A stretch of DNA of 64,000 bases from contig JAHDVF020001507.1 of NCBI GenBank assembly GCA_022606425.2, positions 62,001 to 126,000 of the forward strand. The letters are read 5' to 3'. Shown here piece by piece: positions 1-10,520 of the stretch. Position numbers and translations under genes: made by a program. The notes under the pieces were generated by a model. It did no database searches and was not told the origin of the DNA. It saw only the letters and a list, made by a program, of their open reading frames with translations. Source of the DNA: Lepidostoma basale. Taxonomy: Eukaryota; Arthropoda; Insecta; Trichoptera; Lepidostomatidae. How positions within the stretch are numbered: position 1 is the stretch's first letter; each line of letters opens with the position of its first letter.

Positions 1-39
1 AATAAGATATGCCACCTTTCTCTGCTATAGTTGTGGGCT

Positions 40-430
40 ATGTATAGATTTAGTTCTCTCATCTTCTTTCTTAGCCTATTCCCGTCCACTCTTGGACAAA
101 AGCCTCCTCCATTTGCTTCCATGTCACTCTGTCTTATGCAGACTGCATCCAGGTTATTCCGACGTGTCTGTTCAGATCATCCTTCCACCATAGTTGCGGT
201 CGCCCTGCACTTCTCTTTGCCGTCCACGATCTCCAAGTTAGCAGTCTTCTTGTCCATTTTTGATCTGAGCTTCTGGCTACGTGACCTACTTATTGCCATT
301 TTAGAGTCACCACCCGGTGGATGATGTCAGTGACCTTTGTTTTTTATCTCACCGTATCGTTTCTGACTCTGTATCTTAGGTTTCTTATACTCTAATATAT
401 TCCTGAATTGTTAGTACCCCTCGATAACAT
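40..430 (-). mobile_element. LINE-W tail fragment (RTE-like non-LTR retrotransposon)
   Basis: The minus strand encodes a broken version of the C-terminal tail TLKWQ.AGHVAR followed by W.TRRLLTW and GRPQL.WKDDLNRHVG. Two better copies lie at 43555-43985 and 46380-46865. This tail lies downstream of the reverse transcriptase domain in RTE-like elements. The copy is 5' truncated and has stops. No polymerase motif is present. Confidence 0.7.
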
Positions 431-1250
431 ATATGTTAGATACATAATAGATAAAACTATTATCAGTTGCTGTTCCGTTTTTATTCAAATTCCGGATGGA
501 CTGGGGACAGGCCCAAGGAGTGTACAAGTGAGGCTGACAAAAGGGCGCCGCTACGCCCTATAACAGCCTCGGGTATATGACGGGAACTTTTATGTTCATC
601 TTCAAATAGATAGAAGTGAGACCAACAGGAAAAAAATCTTAAATAATAAAAAATAGATCTCGGCAAAGCTAATCATATCAAATCTTAAAATGAAATTCGC
701 AAAATTATACGTCATTGTTTACAAACAAGAAGGATTTTTTGATTAATCGCATTGTTTCACTTTTCAGCAACAATTCTTGGAGGTATACAAAACATATTCA
801 AAATGAAAAAAAAAACACGTTAAAATAATGTTAATGTCTATGATATTGGCTTTATTTAATAGATAATTTTATGCCACTGTTTAAATATGATTTCGGGCAT
901 ACGAGCGCCACGGCTAGCTCGAATGAAGCGCAATCATGAAATCCAATTTTCGACAATCGTCGTCTTTGTGGATATTATTCACTAGAGTGTACGTGATGCG
1001 AAAAAGATCCATGGTCTTCCGAATAACTTGCTCGGATAGACGATTATATCGTAAATGGATGTAGTGCACGATAAGTTTGGCGAACCGAATCATGATTTTC
1101 AAAATAAATTTGCACAATTTGCAAGCACTGTTCTGACGTCAGTCTATTCACGGTAAAATGGCAAAACGTATTGACTACAAATCAACTGTCAACTGTCAAA
1201 TTGACAGTCTCTAGAAATAATGTTGGCAACTTAAAAACCAAACTTCTAAT
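431..1250. other. No gene recognised; AT-rich spacer
   Basis: Only short uninformative ORFs. A stretch at 530-575 (gccgct..cctataacagc) resembles 33505-33540, so both may belong to an unrecognised repeat. Confidence 0.4.
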
Positions 1251-1441
1251 ATAAGTAACATTATAATTTACAAGTAACATTATAATTTATAAGTAACATT
1301 ATAATTTATAAGTAACATAATAATTTATAAGTAACATTATAATTTATAAGTAACATTATAATTTATAAGTAACATTATAATTTATAAGTAACATTATAAT
1401 TTATAAGTAACATTATAGTTTATAAGTAACATAATTTATAA
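1251..1441. repeat. 19-bp AT-rich minisatellite
   Basis: About ten head-to-tail copies of a 19-bp unit (AAGTAACATTATAATTTAT). Most are identical; the last ones lose bases. High uniformity suggests recent expansion by slippage or unequal exchange. Confidence 0.95.
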
Positions 1442-1660
1442 ACACACGCATGATTTTTAAGGGACTATTGAAATAATTAGATTGGTTTTGCAGATTTACA
1501 TAGAATGTAAACAGTAATTAAATAAATAATTGATTTCCTACTATAATAGTTGCTGGACCACTTGCTTATTATATACACAGAGGTCGTGGGTTTGGATGTG
1601 ACCAAGCCCTATTTTCAAGGCACACACACAATATAAGAATTTTATGATATAATATAATAC

Positions 1661-2090
1661 ATGACCCTTATGTATGGAAGCGAAGCATGGAACTGGCAAA
1701 AGAAGGATGAAAGTAGAATAAATGCAGTAGAAATGAGATCTGTTAGACGAATGTGTGGATACTCGGTGTCATGAACAAAATAATGAAAGGATCATTAAGA
1801 TGGTTTGGACATATGGAAAGAATGAACGAAGTAAGAATGGTAAAAAAATTATATGTTAATGATGTAAATGGAACCAGAAATAGAGGAAGACCGAGGAAAA
1901 CGTGGCACGATCAAATAAATCAAATATTGAATGTCGGCCATGTGAGGAGTCAGAGAAATCGACGCGCGTGCATGACACGATGTATGAATGTTGAGGAAGC
2001 GAGAGAAATATGCCAGGAAAGAAAAATGTGGTAGTCCATTCTTTCTGCCTACCCCTTCGGAGAGATGGCGTGATGGTTAATTAGTTAGTT
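1661..2090 (+). mobile_element. LINE-A copy, 5' truncated, internally deleted
   Basis: Encodes the C-terminal tail of the dominant RTE-like LINE: LMYGSEAWNWQKKDESRINAV, then MNKIMKGSLRWFGHMERM, GRPRKTWHDQINQ and NRRACMTRCMNVEEAREIC. It ends in the diagnostic 3' end ggcgtgatggttaattagttag. About 60 bp coding for YDRVSNENIRSECGAND is missing near 1766 compared with 24260-24935. A very short 3' UTR with a simple-repeat tail is typical of the RTE clade. No reverse transcriptase or endonuclease domain remains. Confidence 0.85.
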
Positions 2091-2202
2091 TATATAATAC
2101 ATGTTTTTATGTACACAGATTATATTAAATTTGAATTAATCCTTAGTGAAGTTCGGTAATTTTTTAATGATATTCTAAATGTATGGTATGATGTTCTTGT
2201 GG

Positions 2203-2657
2203 CGACCCTTATGTATGGAAGTGAAGCATGGAATTGGCAAAAGAAGGATGAAAGAAGAATAAACGTAGAAGAAGTAGAAATAAGATCTCTAAGACGAATG
2301 TGTGGTAAATTTGTACATGATAGAGTGTCAAATGCAAGTATCGTATAAGAAGTGATTGCGGTGCGAATGAAAGTGTTATGGACAAAATAATGAAAGGGTC
2401 GTTAAGATAGTTTGGACACATGGAAAGAATGAGTGAAGACAGAATGGTGAAGAAGGTATATGTAAACGACGTGAACGGAGCTAGAAATAGAGGAAAACAA
2501 ATCAATAAAATATTAAATGTCGGCCACGTGAGGAGTCGGAAAAATCAACGTGCGTGCATGACAAGATGCACAAATGTATAGGAATCCAAATAACTATTTC
2601 AGGACAGAACACAGTTCCGGGGAGACGGTGTGATGGTTGGTTAGTTAGTTAGTTGGT
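2203..2657 (+). mobile_element. LINE-A copy, 5' truncated
   Basis: Same tail as 1661-2090 (LMYGSEAWNWQKKDERRIN onward) but with frameshifts, a ~40-bp loss around 2495, and a variant (GTTA/GTTG) 3' repeat. It lies in the same orientation just downstream of the previous copy. Confidence 0.82.
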
Positions 2658-2704
2658 TATATTCTAAAGAATTTACTGAAATCTCCTCGAGGAATTTAAT
2701 TTTT

Positions 2705-2875
2705 AATAATAATTAAATAAAATAAAAACGACCATTATCCAAGTCTTTATTTCGACAGCGACCAGTTTCGCCAGGCTTGCTGAAATCGACAGACTGGTCT
2801 GGACAAAAACAAAGACAAAAGTAAAAACAGTTATTAAAATGCGTCGTTTTATATAATTATTATTTTGTTATAATT
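2705..2875 (-). mobile_element. Hammerhead family E hairpin element
   Basis: Long inverted repeat: cgacnnttatccaagtctttat-type sequence on the left is matched by the inverted complement ending near 2870. The centre carries a hammerhead-like motif. The arm sequence (tttatttcgacagcgacc..) recurs at 20046-20245, 31915-32100, 44985-45090 and 58380-58610. Confidence 0.6.
2760..2792 (-). ncRNA. Hammerhead ribozyme-like motif, family E
   Basis: On the minus strand: CTGTCGA (canonical CTGANGA with A6 changed to T), one T, a helix II formed by a CAG/CTG-type pairing, GAAAC, two loop bases and GTC. The A6 change probably lowers or abolishes activity. It matches the family E consensus seen at 31992-32026. 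Confidence 0.5.
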
Positions 2876-2894
2876 AGTAACAATACCCGACATA

Positions 2895-3300
2895 CTTCTC
2901 TCGCTCCCTCTACATACATTCATCGTGTCGTGTACCCATGTCGATTTCTACGACTCCGTGACCGACATTTAATATTTGATTAACTTTATCGTGCTACATT
3001 TTCCTCGGTATTCCTCTATTTTCAGCTCCGTTCACATCGTTTATATATACTTTCTTCACCATTCTGTCTGCATTTATTCTTTCTATGTGTCTAAATCATA
3101 TTAATGATCCTTTCATTATTTTGTTCATAACACTTTCATTCACACCGCATTTACTTCCTTTATTTGCATTTGACCCAATCATACCCAAATTTACCGCACA
3201 TTCGTTTCGAGATCTCATTATGTTCCATGCTTCACTTTCATACAAAAGGGTCAGCACAATAAAACCATTATGCACTGCCACCCTAGCACACACCAAGTGC
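2895..3300 (-). mobile_element. LINE-A copy, 5' truncated
   Basis: The minus strand encodes AVHNGFIVLTLLYESEAWN, then FGTNANKGSKCGVNESVMNKIMKGSL and the GRPRK-type tail, with several frameshifts. The (GTTA)n end is lost. It is head-to-head with the next fragment. Confidence 0.75.
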
Positions 3301-3351
3301 ATCATTTACAGATTTCCTCTCTGTTTAATGTTTCAAAATTTAAAATTGTGA

Positions 3352-3573
3352 AAAGAAGTCGAGGACAGCCAAGAAAAATATGGCATTACCAAATTTATCA
3401 ATTACTAAAAAGCGGCCACAATTCCGACTTCGGTCTGAAGAATCGACGAGCGTGCATGTGACGATGTATATGATAGATACGATGTATGTGAGGATAGAGC
3501 AGTGTTGTGGTCCATCCTCTCTGTCTTCCTCTCCGGGGAAATGGCGTGATTATTAGTTAGTTAGACACGATTT
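3352..3573 (+). mobile_element. LINE-B-like 3' end
   Basis: Encodes RSRGQPRKIWHYQIYQLLK and NRRACM, then gtcttcctctccggggaaatggcgtg and ttagttagttag. The sequence is closest to subfamily B (9062-9600). A small internal repeat of gatacgatgtatg occurs near 3465-3490. Confidence 0.75.
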
Positions 3574-4837
3574 GCCACAATGGTACGTTACTGTATTAAT
3601 TTTTAAATAAATAACTCGCCGTGGGCATACCCAAAAACGAAGCTTCGCCACATATCTAGAGAGATTCGAAATTCGAAACGTTTTTCTACAATAAACAAAA
3701 GATACATTTACTCACAAATTCCCTATAGGCAGATTGTTTGCATGCCAATAGATAAAAGAAAGAAAGAAAAAAAAAACAATTCAATGGCTATGCAAAGTGC
3801 TTACAAAATAAAATGATTCATGTGCCTATCGGATAATATAATAAATTTCAACATAAGTCTCGTACAAACATTACGTATAAAACAGACATTCCGGTACCTA
3901 CCTATTGACGATTATAAAAAATTTAAATCTGGCAATAAAAAAAACGAAACGTTCCGAATTCGAATCATTTAGAGCGCACCCAAACAATCAAAATGAGATA
4001 TTTTCCCAATCTATCAGATCTCTATGACTTGTGCAATTAAATGTAGCCGTGAATTTGGTTATTAGTTCGAGGTTGGAGCATTTGAATTTTCGAACCGCTG
4101 TTATTATTGGCCGTTTTGCGTAGGTATCTTTATAAGTGTTGCCAGAATTATTAAGTATTATTGATATTGCCCAATGATTTTTTACGCCAGTACCTACCCG
4201 CATTCTTAAATCACCTGTTGGCTATGCAGATTTACTATTCAAATTAGGAATTGAAATTGAAATAATTCATTTTGGGGTATTCTGCGTCCACACTGAAGAC
4301 GTAATATGTAAAAATTGTTCGTTTTATTGCATAAAATGCGTAAATAAATTTTTATACAATATATAAATAAATTAAACTAATACACCTAAAGATAATTTTT
4401 TTAGTCATGAATATTTTTAACATTCAAATTTGGTACAAACCTAAAAATGTTTACTTTCACTGGCGTAATAAAGAAAAGTGGAAGTTGTTCAAAAAAGCAT
4501 CTTTTTATTTAAAAATGTTAATTTTTTTTAAACAAATACGAACTTAATAACTCTTGTGGGTGTTTGAGACTTTCAGGGGGGCAGTAGAAACCCAGAAAAA
4601 TTAGAGATTGTGGGCAGATAAAAAAATATAGTCTAAAAAGACAAAAAAAAACACGCTAATCACGTAGGTACTAATAAAGAAAATTAAAATTAAATATTGG
4701 TTTATTTTGTTATTGTATGTATTGAATCATTTTCCCCTTTTTTGGAATAACATTTATGGGAGGGGGGCGTTGAACGTTTATTTTTCTTGTAAAGGGGGGG
4801 GGGGGGATGGCCCAAAAAAGATTGGAAACCCAAGATC
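3574..4837. other. No gene recognised; AT-rich spacer with a poly-G run
   Basis: No coding or transposon signal I can name. A 13-base G run lies at 4794-4806 in a G-rich patch (4570-4810), next to tggaaaccc-type sequence that often marks decayed hAT ends; that reading is weak. Confidence 0.35.
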
Positions 4838-5125
4838 TAAAAGAATATTATGTGTTAAATTATTTTTATTTGTTATTATTTTTTAAAATACCTATATCAT
4901 TGTATTTTATATAATTTGTTTTAGATTTATTTTGTAGACGTTGGACAATCGAAGTGTTCGCGGAAGATGTCTATTGGTGGCGATGAGGTTCGCAACCCAT
5001 CTCACCGCGTCTCTCGCGGGGGCGAAAAGAGAAGGATGGAGTGCCGCATCGATTAAAGTATGGCAGTCCATTCTTTCTGCCTACCCTTACGGAAAAACGT
5101 CGTGATGGTAAGTTAGTAAGTTTAG
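4838..5125 (+). mobile_element. SINE-G copy
   Basis: Non-coding element: AT-rich 5' part, GC-rich centre (ttggtggcgatgaggttcgc ... gggggcgaaaagagaagg), then a 3' end identical in plan to LINE-A (cattctttctgcctaccc, gtgatggt, (GTTA)n). Full relatives are at 22325-22610, 25070-25376, 52719-52993 and 61184-61497. The 5' boundary is approximate. Confidence 0.75.
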
Positions 5126-5503
5126 AAAATGTGTTTAATTTTATTTTTAAATAACTCAAACGACCAATTTTGAATTTTCGTTTATAAGTTTTAAATATTT
5201 TAACTAAATTGTTCACCTTGTCACGGAATAGCCCACAGCTCAGAGCACGATCCTTGAATAGTTAAATTCAAACAGAAAACGTATTATTAACAGAAGTAAG
5301 TCGTGAATTATTACCAATTTCGATAATCTTTCTGCTTATTTAATTACTGACCAAATATTAATAATACATTAAATTTAAAAGGGGAAGTGCGTGGATGTTT
5401 CCGAGAAATGAGGTACTTAACCACTACAGGCTGTTCGTGAATGAACCACAAAAAATGTACGTAATTGCTATTTACAAAGCGAGACAATCGCTAAGGGCTT
5501 TTT

Positions 5504-5546
5504 TCTTTTGCCAGTTCCATGGTTCGCTTCCATACATAAGGTATTA
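5504..5546 (-). mobile_element. LINE-A crumb (GSEAWNWQK region)
   Basis: Forty bases matching, on the minus strand, the LINE-A stretch coding for MYGSEPWNWQK. Both ends are lost. Confidence 0.6.
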
Positions 5547-5569
5547 ATTATATTGGATATTAAAGAATC

Positions 5570-5818
5570 TGTGAGGTCGAAGATGTGGTCAGATGGGGAC
5601 GTCAAAGACGGCGATACTGGCATCAACACGTTGAAAGGATGAGCTCAAATAGGATACCACACATAGCTCTCCATGGAACGCCAAACGGACAACGCCGACC
5701 AGGAAGACCCCCGAAACGGTGGAGAGAAAGCTGGAGTTCAGCGTCTCAAGAGGACCCGCCTGAAATAACAGACTCCTGAGTCTACCAAAAGTTAACAAGA
5801 AGAAGAAGGATATTAAAG
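5570..5818 (+). mobile_element. LINE-K copy, AAG-tailed
   Basis: Encodes VRWGRQRRRYWHQHVERM and GRPPKRWRESW, a stop, then aagaagaagaag. This C-terminal tail and A-rich trinucleotide tail recur at 6926-7201, 40425-40875, 62777-63108 and 63655-63998. It is an RTE-like LINE, strongly 5' truncated. Confidence 0.8.
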
Positions 5819-6004
5819 AAGCATAATTGTATTTATTATATTTGGATATTAAAGCCAATTTAGTTCCTTTGTGTTGTTACTTTCTATGAAACTTCCAAAC
5901 ACTCTACAATCTAGGAAGCATTCTGTTTCGTCGTTTTTTGGCACCTTGCAGTTTTAAATAGACTTTTTTTAAGTTATATGTATTTTTTGTTCACCTTTAT
6001 CTTT

Positions 6005-6400
6005 TTCGTATTCTTCTAGATCTGTTCGCCTCTTCTGGCAGATAGCTGGTGCTTTTGAGACATCGAGATTCAATCCCTCCATCTTTTAGGTGGTCTTCCA
6101 AGATGACGATGAACAGGTGGGATTTCATTAACTGCAATGTAAGAGATTCTGCAGTTGTCCATTCTGTTAACATGGTCTTATAAATATATTCTTCTTGCTC
6201 TGCTCCATATCTTGGACAACATAGTTCAGTCTTATTTTATTATTGTGAATTCCTTTTCTAAGCGTTCTCTCTGTGATTGTTCTTAGAGATTTCATTTCCG
6301 ATGTTCTCAATAGATTAATTGTTATGGTTTTATTAGCTCTTGTTTCTACACATGTCGTGATTTTCCTGATACATGTCTTGTATATATTCCTTTCTATGTG
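6005..6400 (-). mobile_element. LINE-K fragment
   Basis: The minus strand encodes CIRKITTCVETRANKTITINLL and LRTSEMKSLRTITERTLR, the part of LINE-K just upstream of the RRRYWRDH tail. Similar to the minus strand of 27165-27605. Short frame disruptions. Confidence 0.75.
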
Positions 6401-6529
6401 CATGTGTTTATTGCTCCAAATAATACAGCGAAGACATTCAGATGTAGCGAAGGCTTTATCGGTCTACGTACTTCGGAGCATACTTATTTAACTTGGTTTA
6501 TAATAATTGCATTATATTATTCGGGACAT

Positions 6530-7284
6530 GTTAGTTATATATGGAAATGAGATAGAAAATGGTAAAAGAAGGATGAAAGTCGAATAAATACAGTAGAAAT
6601 AAGATCTCTAAGACGAATGTGTTTAAATCTGTATATGCTAGTGTCAAATGCAAATATAAGAAGTGAATGCGGTGCGAATGAAAGTGTTATGAACAAAATA
6701 ATGTAAGGGTCGTGAAGATGGTTTTAACACATGGAAAACATGAGTGAAGACAGAATGCTGAAGAAAGTATATGTAAACGACGTGAACGGGGATAGAAATA
6801 TAGGAAGGCTGAGTAAAATGTGTCACGATCAAAACAATCAAATATTAAATGTCGGTCACGTGAGGAGCCGGAAAAATCGACGTGCGTGCATGACATGCTG
6901 TATGAATTTAGAGGAAGCGATAGAAGTAGATCGTGTCCGCAACGTAGACATAAGAAAAACTTGCGAAATAGAGGATAACGTTCGGTGGAGTAGATCCAGA
7001 AGAAGATACTGGAGGGACCATGTAGCCCGAATGGATGGTGACAGACTTGCATATACAGCCGCTTATGAAATCCCCTCCAGACACCGCCCACCTGGAAGAC
7101 CGCCTAAGAGATGGAAGGACAGCTGGATCTCATCATCCGACGAAACATGATTTCTGTGTCACAGATCGTCAGATCTGTTAAAATAAGAAGAAGAAAAATA
7201 AGATAGAAAATATGTCAGGACAGAACAGCGTGGCGGTCCATTCTCGCTGCCTATCTCTCCGGAGAGACGGCGTGATTTTTAGTT
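6530..7284 (+). mobile_element. LINE-A copy split by a LINE-K insertion
   Basis: LINE-A tail from the NWQK region to EEAIE (6925), interrupted by LINE-K at 6926-7201, then resuming as NMSGQNSVAVHSRCLSL and ggcgtga at 7202-7284. The direct repeat GATAGAA (6919-6925 and 7202-7208) is the target-site duplication. Confidence 0.85.
6926..7201 (+). mobile_element. Nested LINE-K insertion
   Basis: Encodes CEIEDNVRWSRSRRRYWRDH, VARMDGDRLAYTAAYEIPS and GRPPKRWKDSW, then aaaataagaagaagaaaaata. Bounded by the GATAGAA duplication inside LINE-A. This is one of the better preserved LINE-K tails. Confidence 0.88.
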
Positions 7285-7566
7285 AAGGCCGTGCCACACT
7301 GTTAGAAACAAGCTCTCCACAGGGGTGACCTTGGTGGAGAGCTGTGGAGCCCACGGTTGGTGTAGCGTCCACATACTGTTGTAAACAAGCTTTCCACATG
7401 TGGAATGCGTGTTTAAACGGTGGATCCACACGCATACTATGCGCGTCCATCCACAAAGTGTGTTGAAGGTCAAACGAATTTTGGTTTCAAACAAGTGTCT
7501 ACACAGTTTTATACCGCCGCTGGAGACCGATGTGGAGAGCTTGTTTAAAACAGTGTGGCGCGGCTT
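7285..7566. mobile_element. Foldback/MITE element with ~36-bp terminal inverted repeats
   Basis: The left end AAGGCCGTGCCACACTGTTA and the inverted right end AAGCCGCGCCACACTGTTTT match over about 36 bp, both running into acaagctctccaca. There is no coding capacity. TTAGTT flanks both sides (7279-7284 and 7567-7572; up to 8 bp if read as TTTTAGTT), so a 6-8 bp duplication is possible. It sits in the 3' tail of the preceding LINE-A. Superfamily not assigned; hAT-like is a guess from duplication size. Confidence 0.8.
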
Positions 7567-7572
7567 TTAGTT

Positions 7573-8041
7573 TTAGACACGCTGGTGGTGTGAATATCCA
7601 CATTTTTTAGTCTTCAAAAAAAAAACAGCACTGCTTAGTTACAAACGTAAGTGAAAGCTTTTTTTTACAATGATTAGGAAATTGTGATATTCACAAATAA
7701 ATTGAAGATTGACACAGCTGATAGCGATTTTATAAATAATCACTTACATATTTATAAGTAATAACTTGCTCGCCAAAATGTCAGAGGCAATGTGTGTATT
7801 AACATAAAAGATTAATTATGTTTGTTATGAAGAAAAGGATATTATGCATAAGTAATAATACGATAGTAAAACATAGGGGCATTCAAGTGCTGTATTAGTA
7901 GCGGAGCTAAATTTTGAATTTCGAATTCCTTCTTCTTCATCTTATTATTCTTCTGCATTTCTACTATTAATACAGAGGCTATAAGCAGAAATGTTGTGCT
8001 GCTACTGAACCATTTAGAATTTAATACATTAGAAAATAGAT
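7573..8041. other. No feature recognised
   Basis: AT-rich sequence without recognisable coding, inverted-repeat or tandem structure. Confidence 0.4.
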
Positions 8042-8636
8042 GAATGTGTCTAAATCTATAGTGATGATTTTCGAGAAAAATAATGTGCGACGATTTGTGA
8101 TATAAGTGCGATGGGCGAGAAATTGGTGCAAGTTACCGAATTTACGTATCTGGGAAGCATGTTTACAAGAGACGGAAAATTGGAGAAAGACATCGAAATA
8201 AGGGTTGGTGCTGGGAATAAAATAAATGGCGCACTCAAAGTCATTACTGCAAATAGAAATATATCCACAGAGGTAAAGATATTATTTTTATTATTTATTT
8301 ACTTATTTTTTCAAATTTCGCCATTTTGTTATTTGTCCATGTGTCTAAATCTAAAGTGATGATTTTCGAGAAAGAAGAATGTATGACGATTTGTGATATA
8401 AGTGCGATAGGCGAGAAATTGGTGCAAGTTACCGAATTTACGTATCTGGGAAGCATGTTTACAAGAGACGGAAAAATAGAGAAAGACATCGAAATAAGGG
8501 TTGGTGCTGGGAATAAAATAAATGGCGCACTCAAAGTCATTACTGCAAATAGAAATATATCCACAGAAGCAAAGATATTATTTTTATTATTTATTTACTT
8601 ATTTTTTCAAATTCCGCCATTTTGTTATTTGTCCAT
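8042..8636 (+). mobile_element. Tandemly duplicated internal LINE-A piece (295-bp unit)
   Basis: Two near-identical units, shifted by 295 bp. Each encodes LVQVTEFTYLGSMFTRDGK, EKDIEIRVGAGNKINGALK and VITANRNIST, the region just after the reverse transcriptase core in RTE-like LINEs; the same motif appears at 24300 (EFVYLGSMFTRDG). The second unit keeps a 119-codon open frame (8326-8685). Units differ by about a dozen bases. Confidence 0.85.
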
Positions 8637-9061
8637 GAAATTTAACTTCTGTAGTTCCGACCAGAATGACATGTCTTTAGATTAAGAATTTTCAAGAATT
8701 TTTGATTTCAGATAACATCAAGAGCCAAAATCATCGGGGCCACCCACGCGCTTTTTTTTCGAGGTGCCAACTTCGATCAATAATAATAATAATAAACTAT
8801 TAAATAATTTTTTTTTGTATCTTTAATATATAAATAAAAACATCCTAAATATCCAAAACGATTCATTTTTATTTTCCTACAAAAAAACGCCCTCCAAAAA
8901 AGACATGAAAATCGGCTTAAGTTACCAGACTACTACCTTAATTGCTTTTCGTTGTGCCGTGTCGCCGGCAATGTGAGAGCGAAGGAGAAATTCGTGCACT
9001 GCTACGATCTCCAAAACGTTGGTCCAGAAAGACGAGACATACAGATTTTCCCAAGATCCCA
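8637..9061. other. No gene recognised
   Basis: AT-rich spacer; a short (AAT)n run at 8780-8795. Nothing else identified. Confidence 0.4.
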
Positions 9062-9600
9062 AATAAAATATTGCTACCAGCCGTACACAATGGAGTTCTA
9101 GTGCCAACCCTCATGTATGGAAGTGAAGCTTGGAGCTGGCAAAAAAGGACGAAAGCAGGATAAACGCCGTAAAAATGAGATCACTAAGAAAAATGTGCCA
9201 TAAAATGTTGTATGATAGAATATCGAACGATGAAATAAGAAAGAAATGTAAGGCAGATGACTGCATCATGAATAAAATTAAAAAAGGATCCCTGAGATGG
9301 TTCGGACATATGGAACGAATGGATGAGAGTAGAATGGTTAAAAAGTTGTACACAAGCAGCGTGAGTGGGAAAAGAAGCCGAGGACGACCGAGGAAAACAT
9401 GGCATGACCAAATTAATCAATTACTAAAAGGCGGCCACATTCGAAGTCGGAATAATCGACGTGCGTGCATAGTACGATGTATGAATGTAGAGGAAGCCCG
9501 AGAGGTATGCCAGGACAGGTCATTGTGGCGATCCATCCTCTCTGCCTACCCCTCCGGGGAAATGGCGTGATGGTTAGTTAGTTAGTTAGTTAGTTAGTTA
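9062..9600 (+). mobile_element. LINE-B copy, best-preserved open tail
   Basis: The main frame 9130-9570 (146 codons) encodes KDESRINAVKMRSLRKMC, IMNKIKKGSLRWFGHMERMD, KLYTSSVSGKRSRGRPRKTW, NRRACIVRCMNVEEAREVC and WRSILSAYPSGEMA, then a stop and gtgatggttag(TTAG)n. An upstream piece in another frame reads LLPAVHNGVLVPTLMYGSEAW; a one-base deletion near 9143 breaks the join. Subfamily B differs from A by YTSSVSGK and LLKGGHIRSRNN. The tail lacks a known catalytic motif. Confidence 0.88.
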
Positions 9601-10037
9601 GCTACCAGCCGTGAAAATCTACACAAATATGCTACGCCTCTGTTTGATAAAATATCAAACATCACCAAAATTAACATATGAAGAAGGGAGTATTAATATT
9701 TTTATTGTACCTATTGTGTGGTCCACGAGAAAAGATTTAAGCAAATATCCTGTAGGGATATTATAAAGCCAGCATAATCATTAATCATAATAAATTTCAT
9801 ATTTTCATGTCAAGTTATGTAAATTTGCAAAATTTGCATTGGGGAACATATACCTATGGATATGTTTATTTCCATCTTAAAAATGATAGATGGAATATAG
9901 AAGAAGCTCAAAGAGAACATTCCTTAATGAAATTTTGTGATATAGAGCCACGGCTAGCTACCATATTATCTCATGTACCTCAGAATTTTTTAACCCTTTC
10001 CAGCATAACGGAATACATCTGAATATAATATGGAGTT
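9601..10037. other. No gene recognised; one unassigned 71-codon ORF
   Basis: The ORF at 9807-10022 (NDRWNIEEAQREHSLMKFCD in its middle) is longer than chance neighbours but matches nothing I know. It has no clear start context. Confidence 0.3.
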
Positions 10038-10520
10038 TTACAATCAACTTATTGAACGCCAAGGCATTAATACTGGAATTCCATAGTAATATACTAAGGA
10101 AATTGAAAATAACTTTGTTTAATACACTTATTATTAAAAAACATGACATGCTTCGGAGGATACCTCTAGTATAAATATAATAAAAACTAAACAAAGAAAG
10201 ACTAAAATAAAAACGCATTTAAAATTCGAATACGAATATCCTCCGAAACATGTCATGTTTTTTTAATATTTTGTGGATTAAAAAAAGTTATTTTCAATTC
10301 CTTAAGTATATTACTGCGGAGATGCCTATTGGTGGCATCACACTGCGTCTCTCGCGGGAGCGAAAAGAAGAGAATGGAGTGCCGCATCGGTTTAAGTGTG
10401 GCAATCCATTCTTTCTGCCTACCATTTCGGGGAGATGGCGTGATGGTTAGTTAGTAAGTTATTACTGTGGAATTCCACAGTGTTAATGCCTTCGCGTTCA
10501 ATATTTTAATTTGTATTTTT
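10038..10520. mobile_element. Hammerhead family G inverted-pair element
   Basis: The left arm (attgaacgccaaggcattaa ... acatgacatgcttcggagga) is the inverted complement of the right arm (tcctccgaaacatgtcatg ... gttaatgccttcgcgttcaa). The right arm is split by SINE-G at 10317-10459. The minus-strand motif 10145-10169 and plus-strand half-motif 10236-10254 (CCTCC, GAAAC, AT, GTC) mark the ribozyme region; both have lost part of the core. A better family G pair lies at 18716-19083. Confidence 0.72.
10317..10459 (+). mobile_element. SINE-G copy, 5' truncated, with 8-bp target-site duplication
   Basis: Starts in the GC-rich centre (cggagatgcctattggtggc) and ends gtgatggttagttagtaagt. Flanked by TATTACTG at 10309-10316 and 10460-10467. 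Removing it rejoins the family G right arm, so both boundaries are exact. Confidence 0.92.

Noticed and set aside
1251..1441. Possible CRISPR-like array
   Set aside because: Units follow each other directly with no spacers; it is a minisatellite in a eukaryotic context. The same reasoning excludes 17071-17447 and 39500-40090.
1548..1612. Possible tRNA-like head (gtcgtgggtttggatgtgacc)
   Set aside because: The B-box match is weak (GGTTTGGATG), there is no A box, and no second copy occurs in the window.
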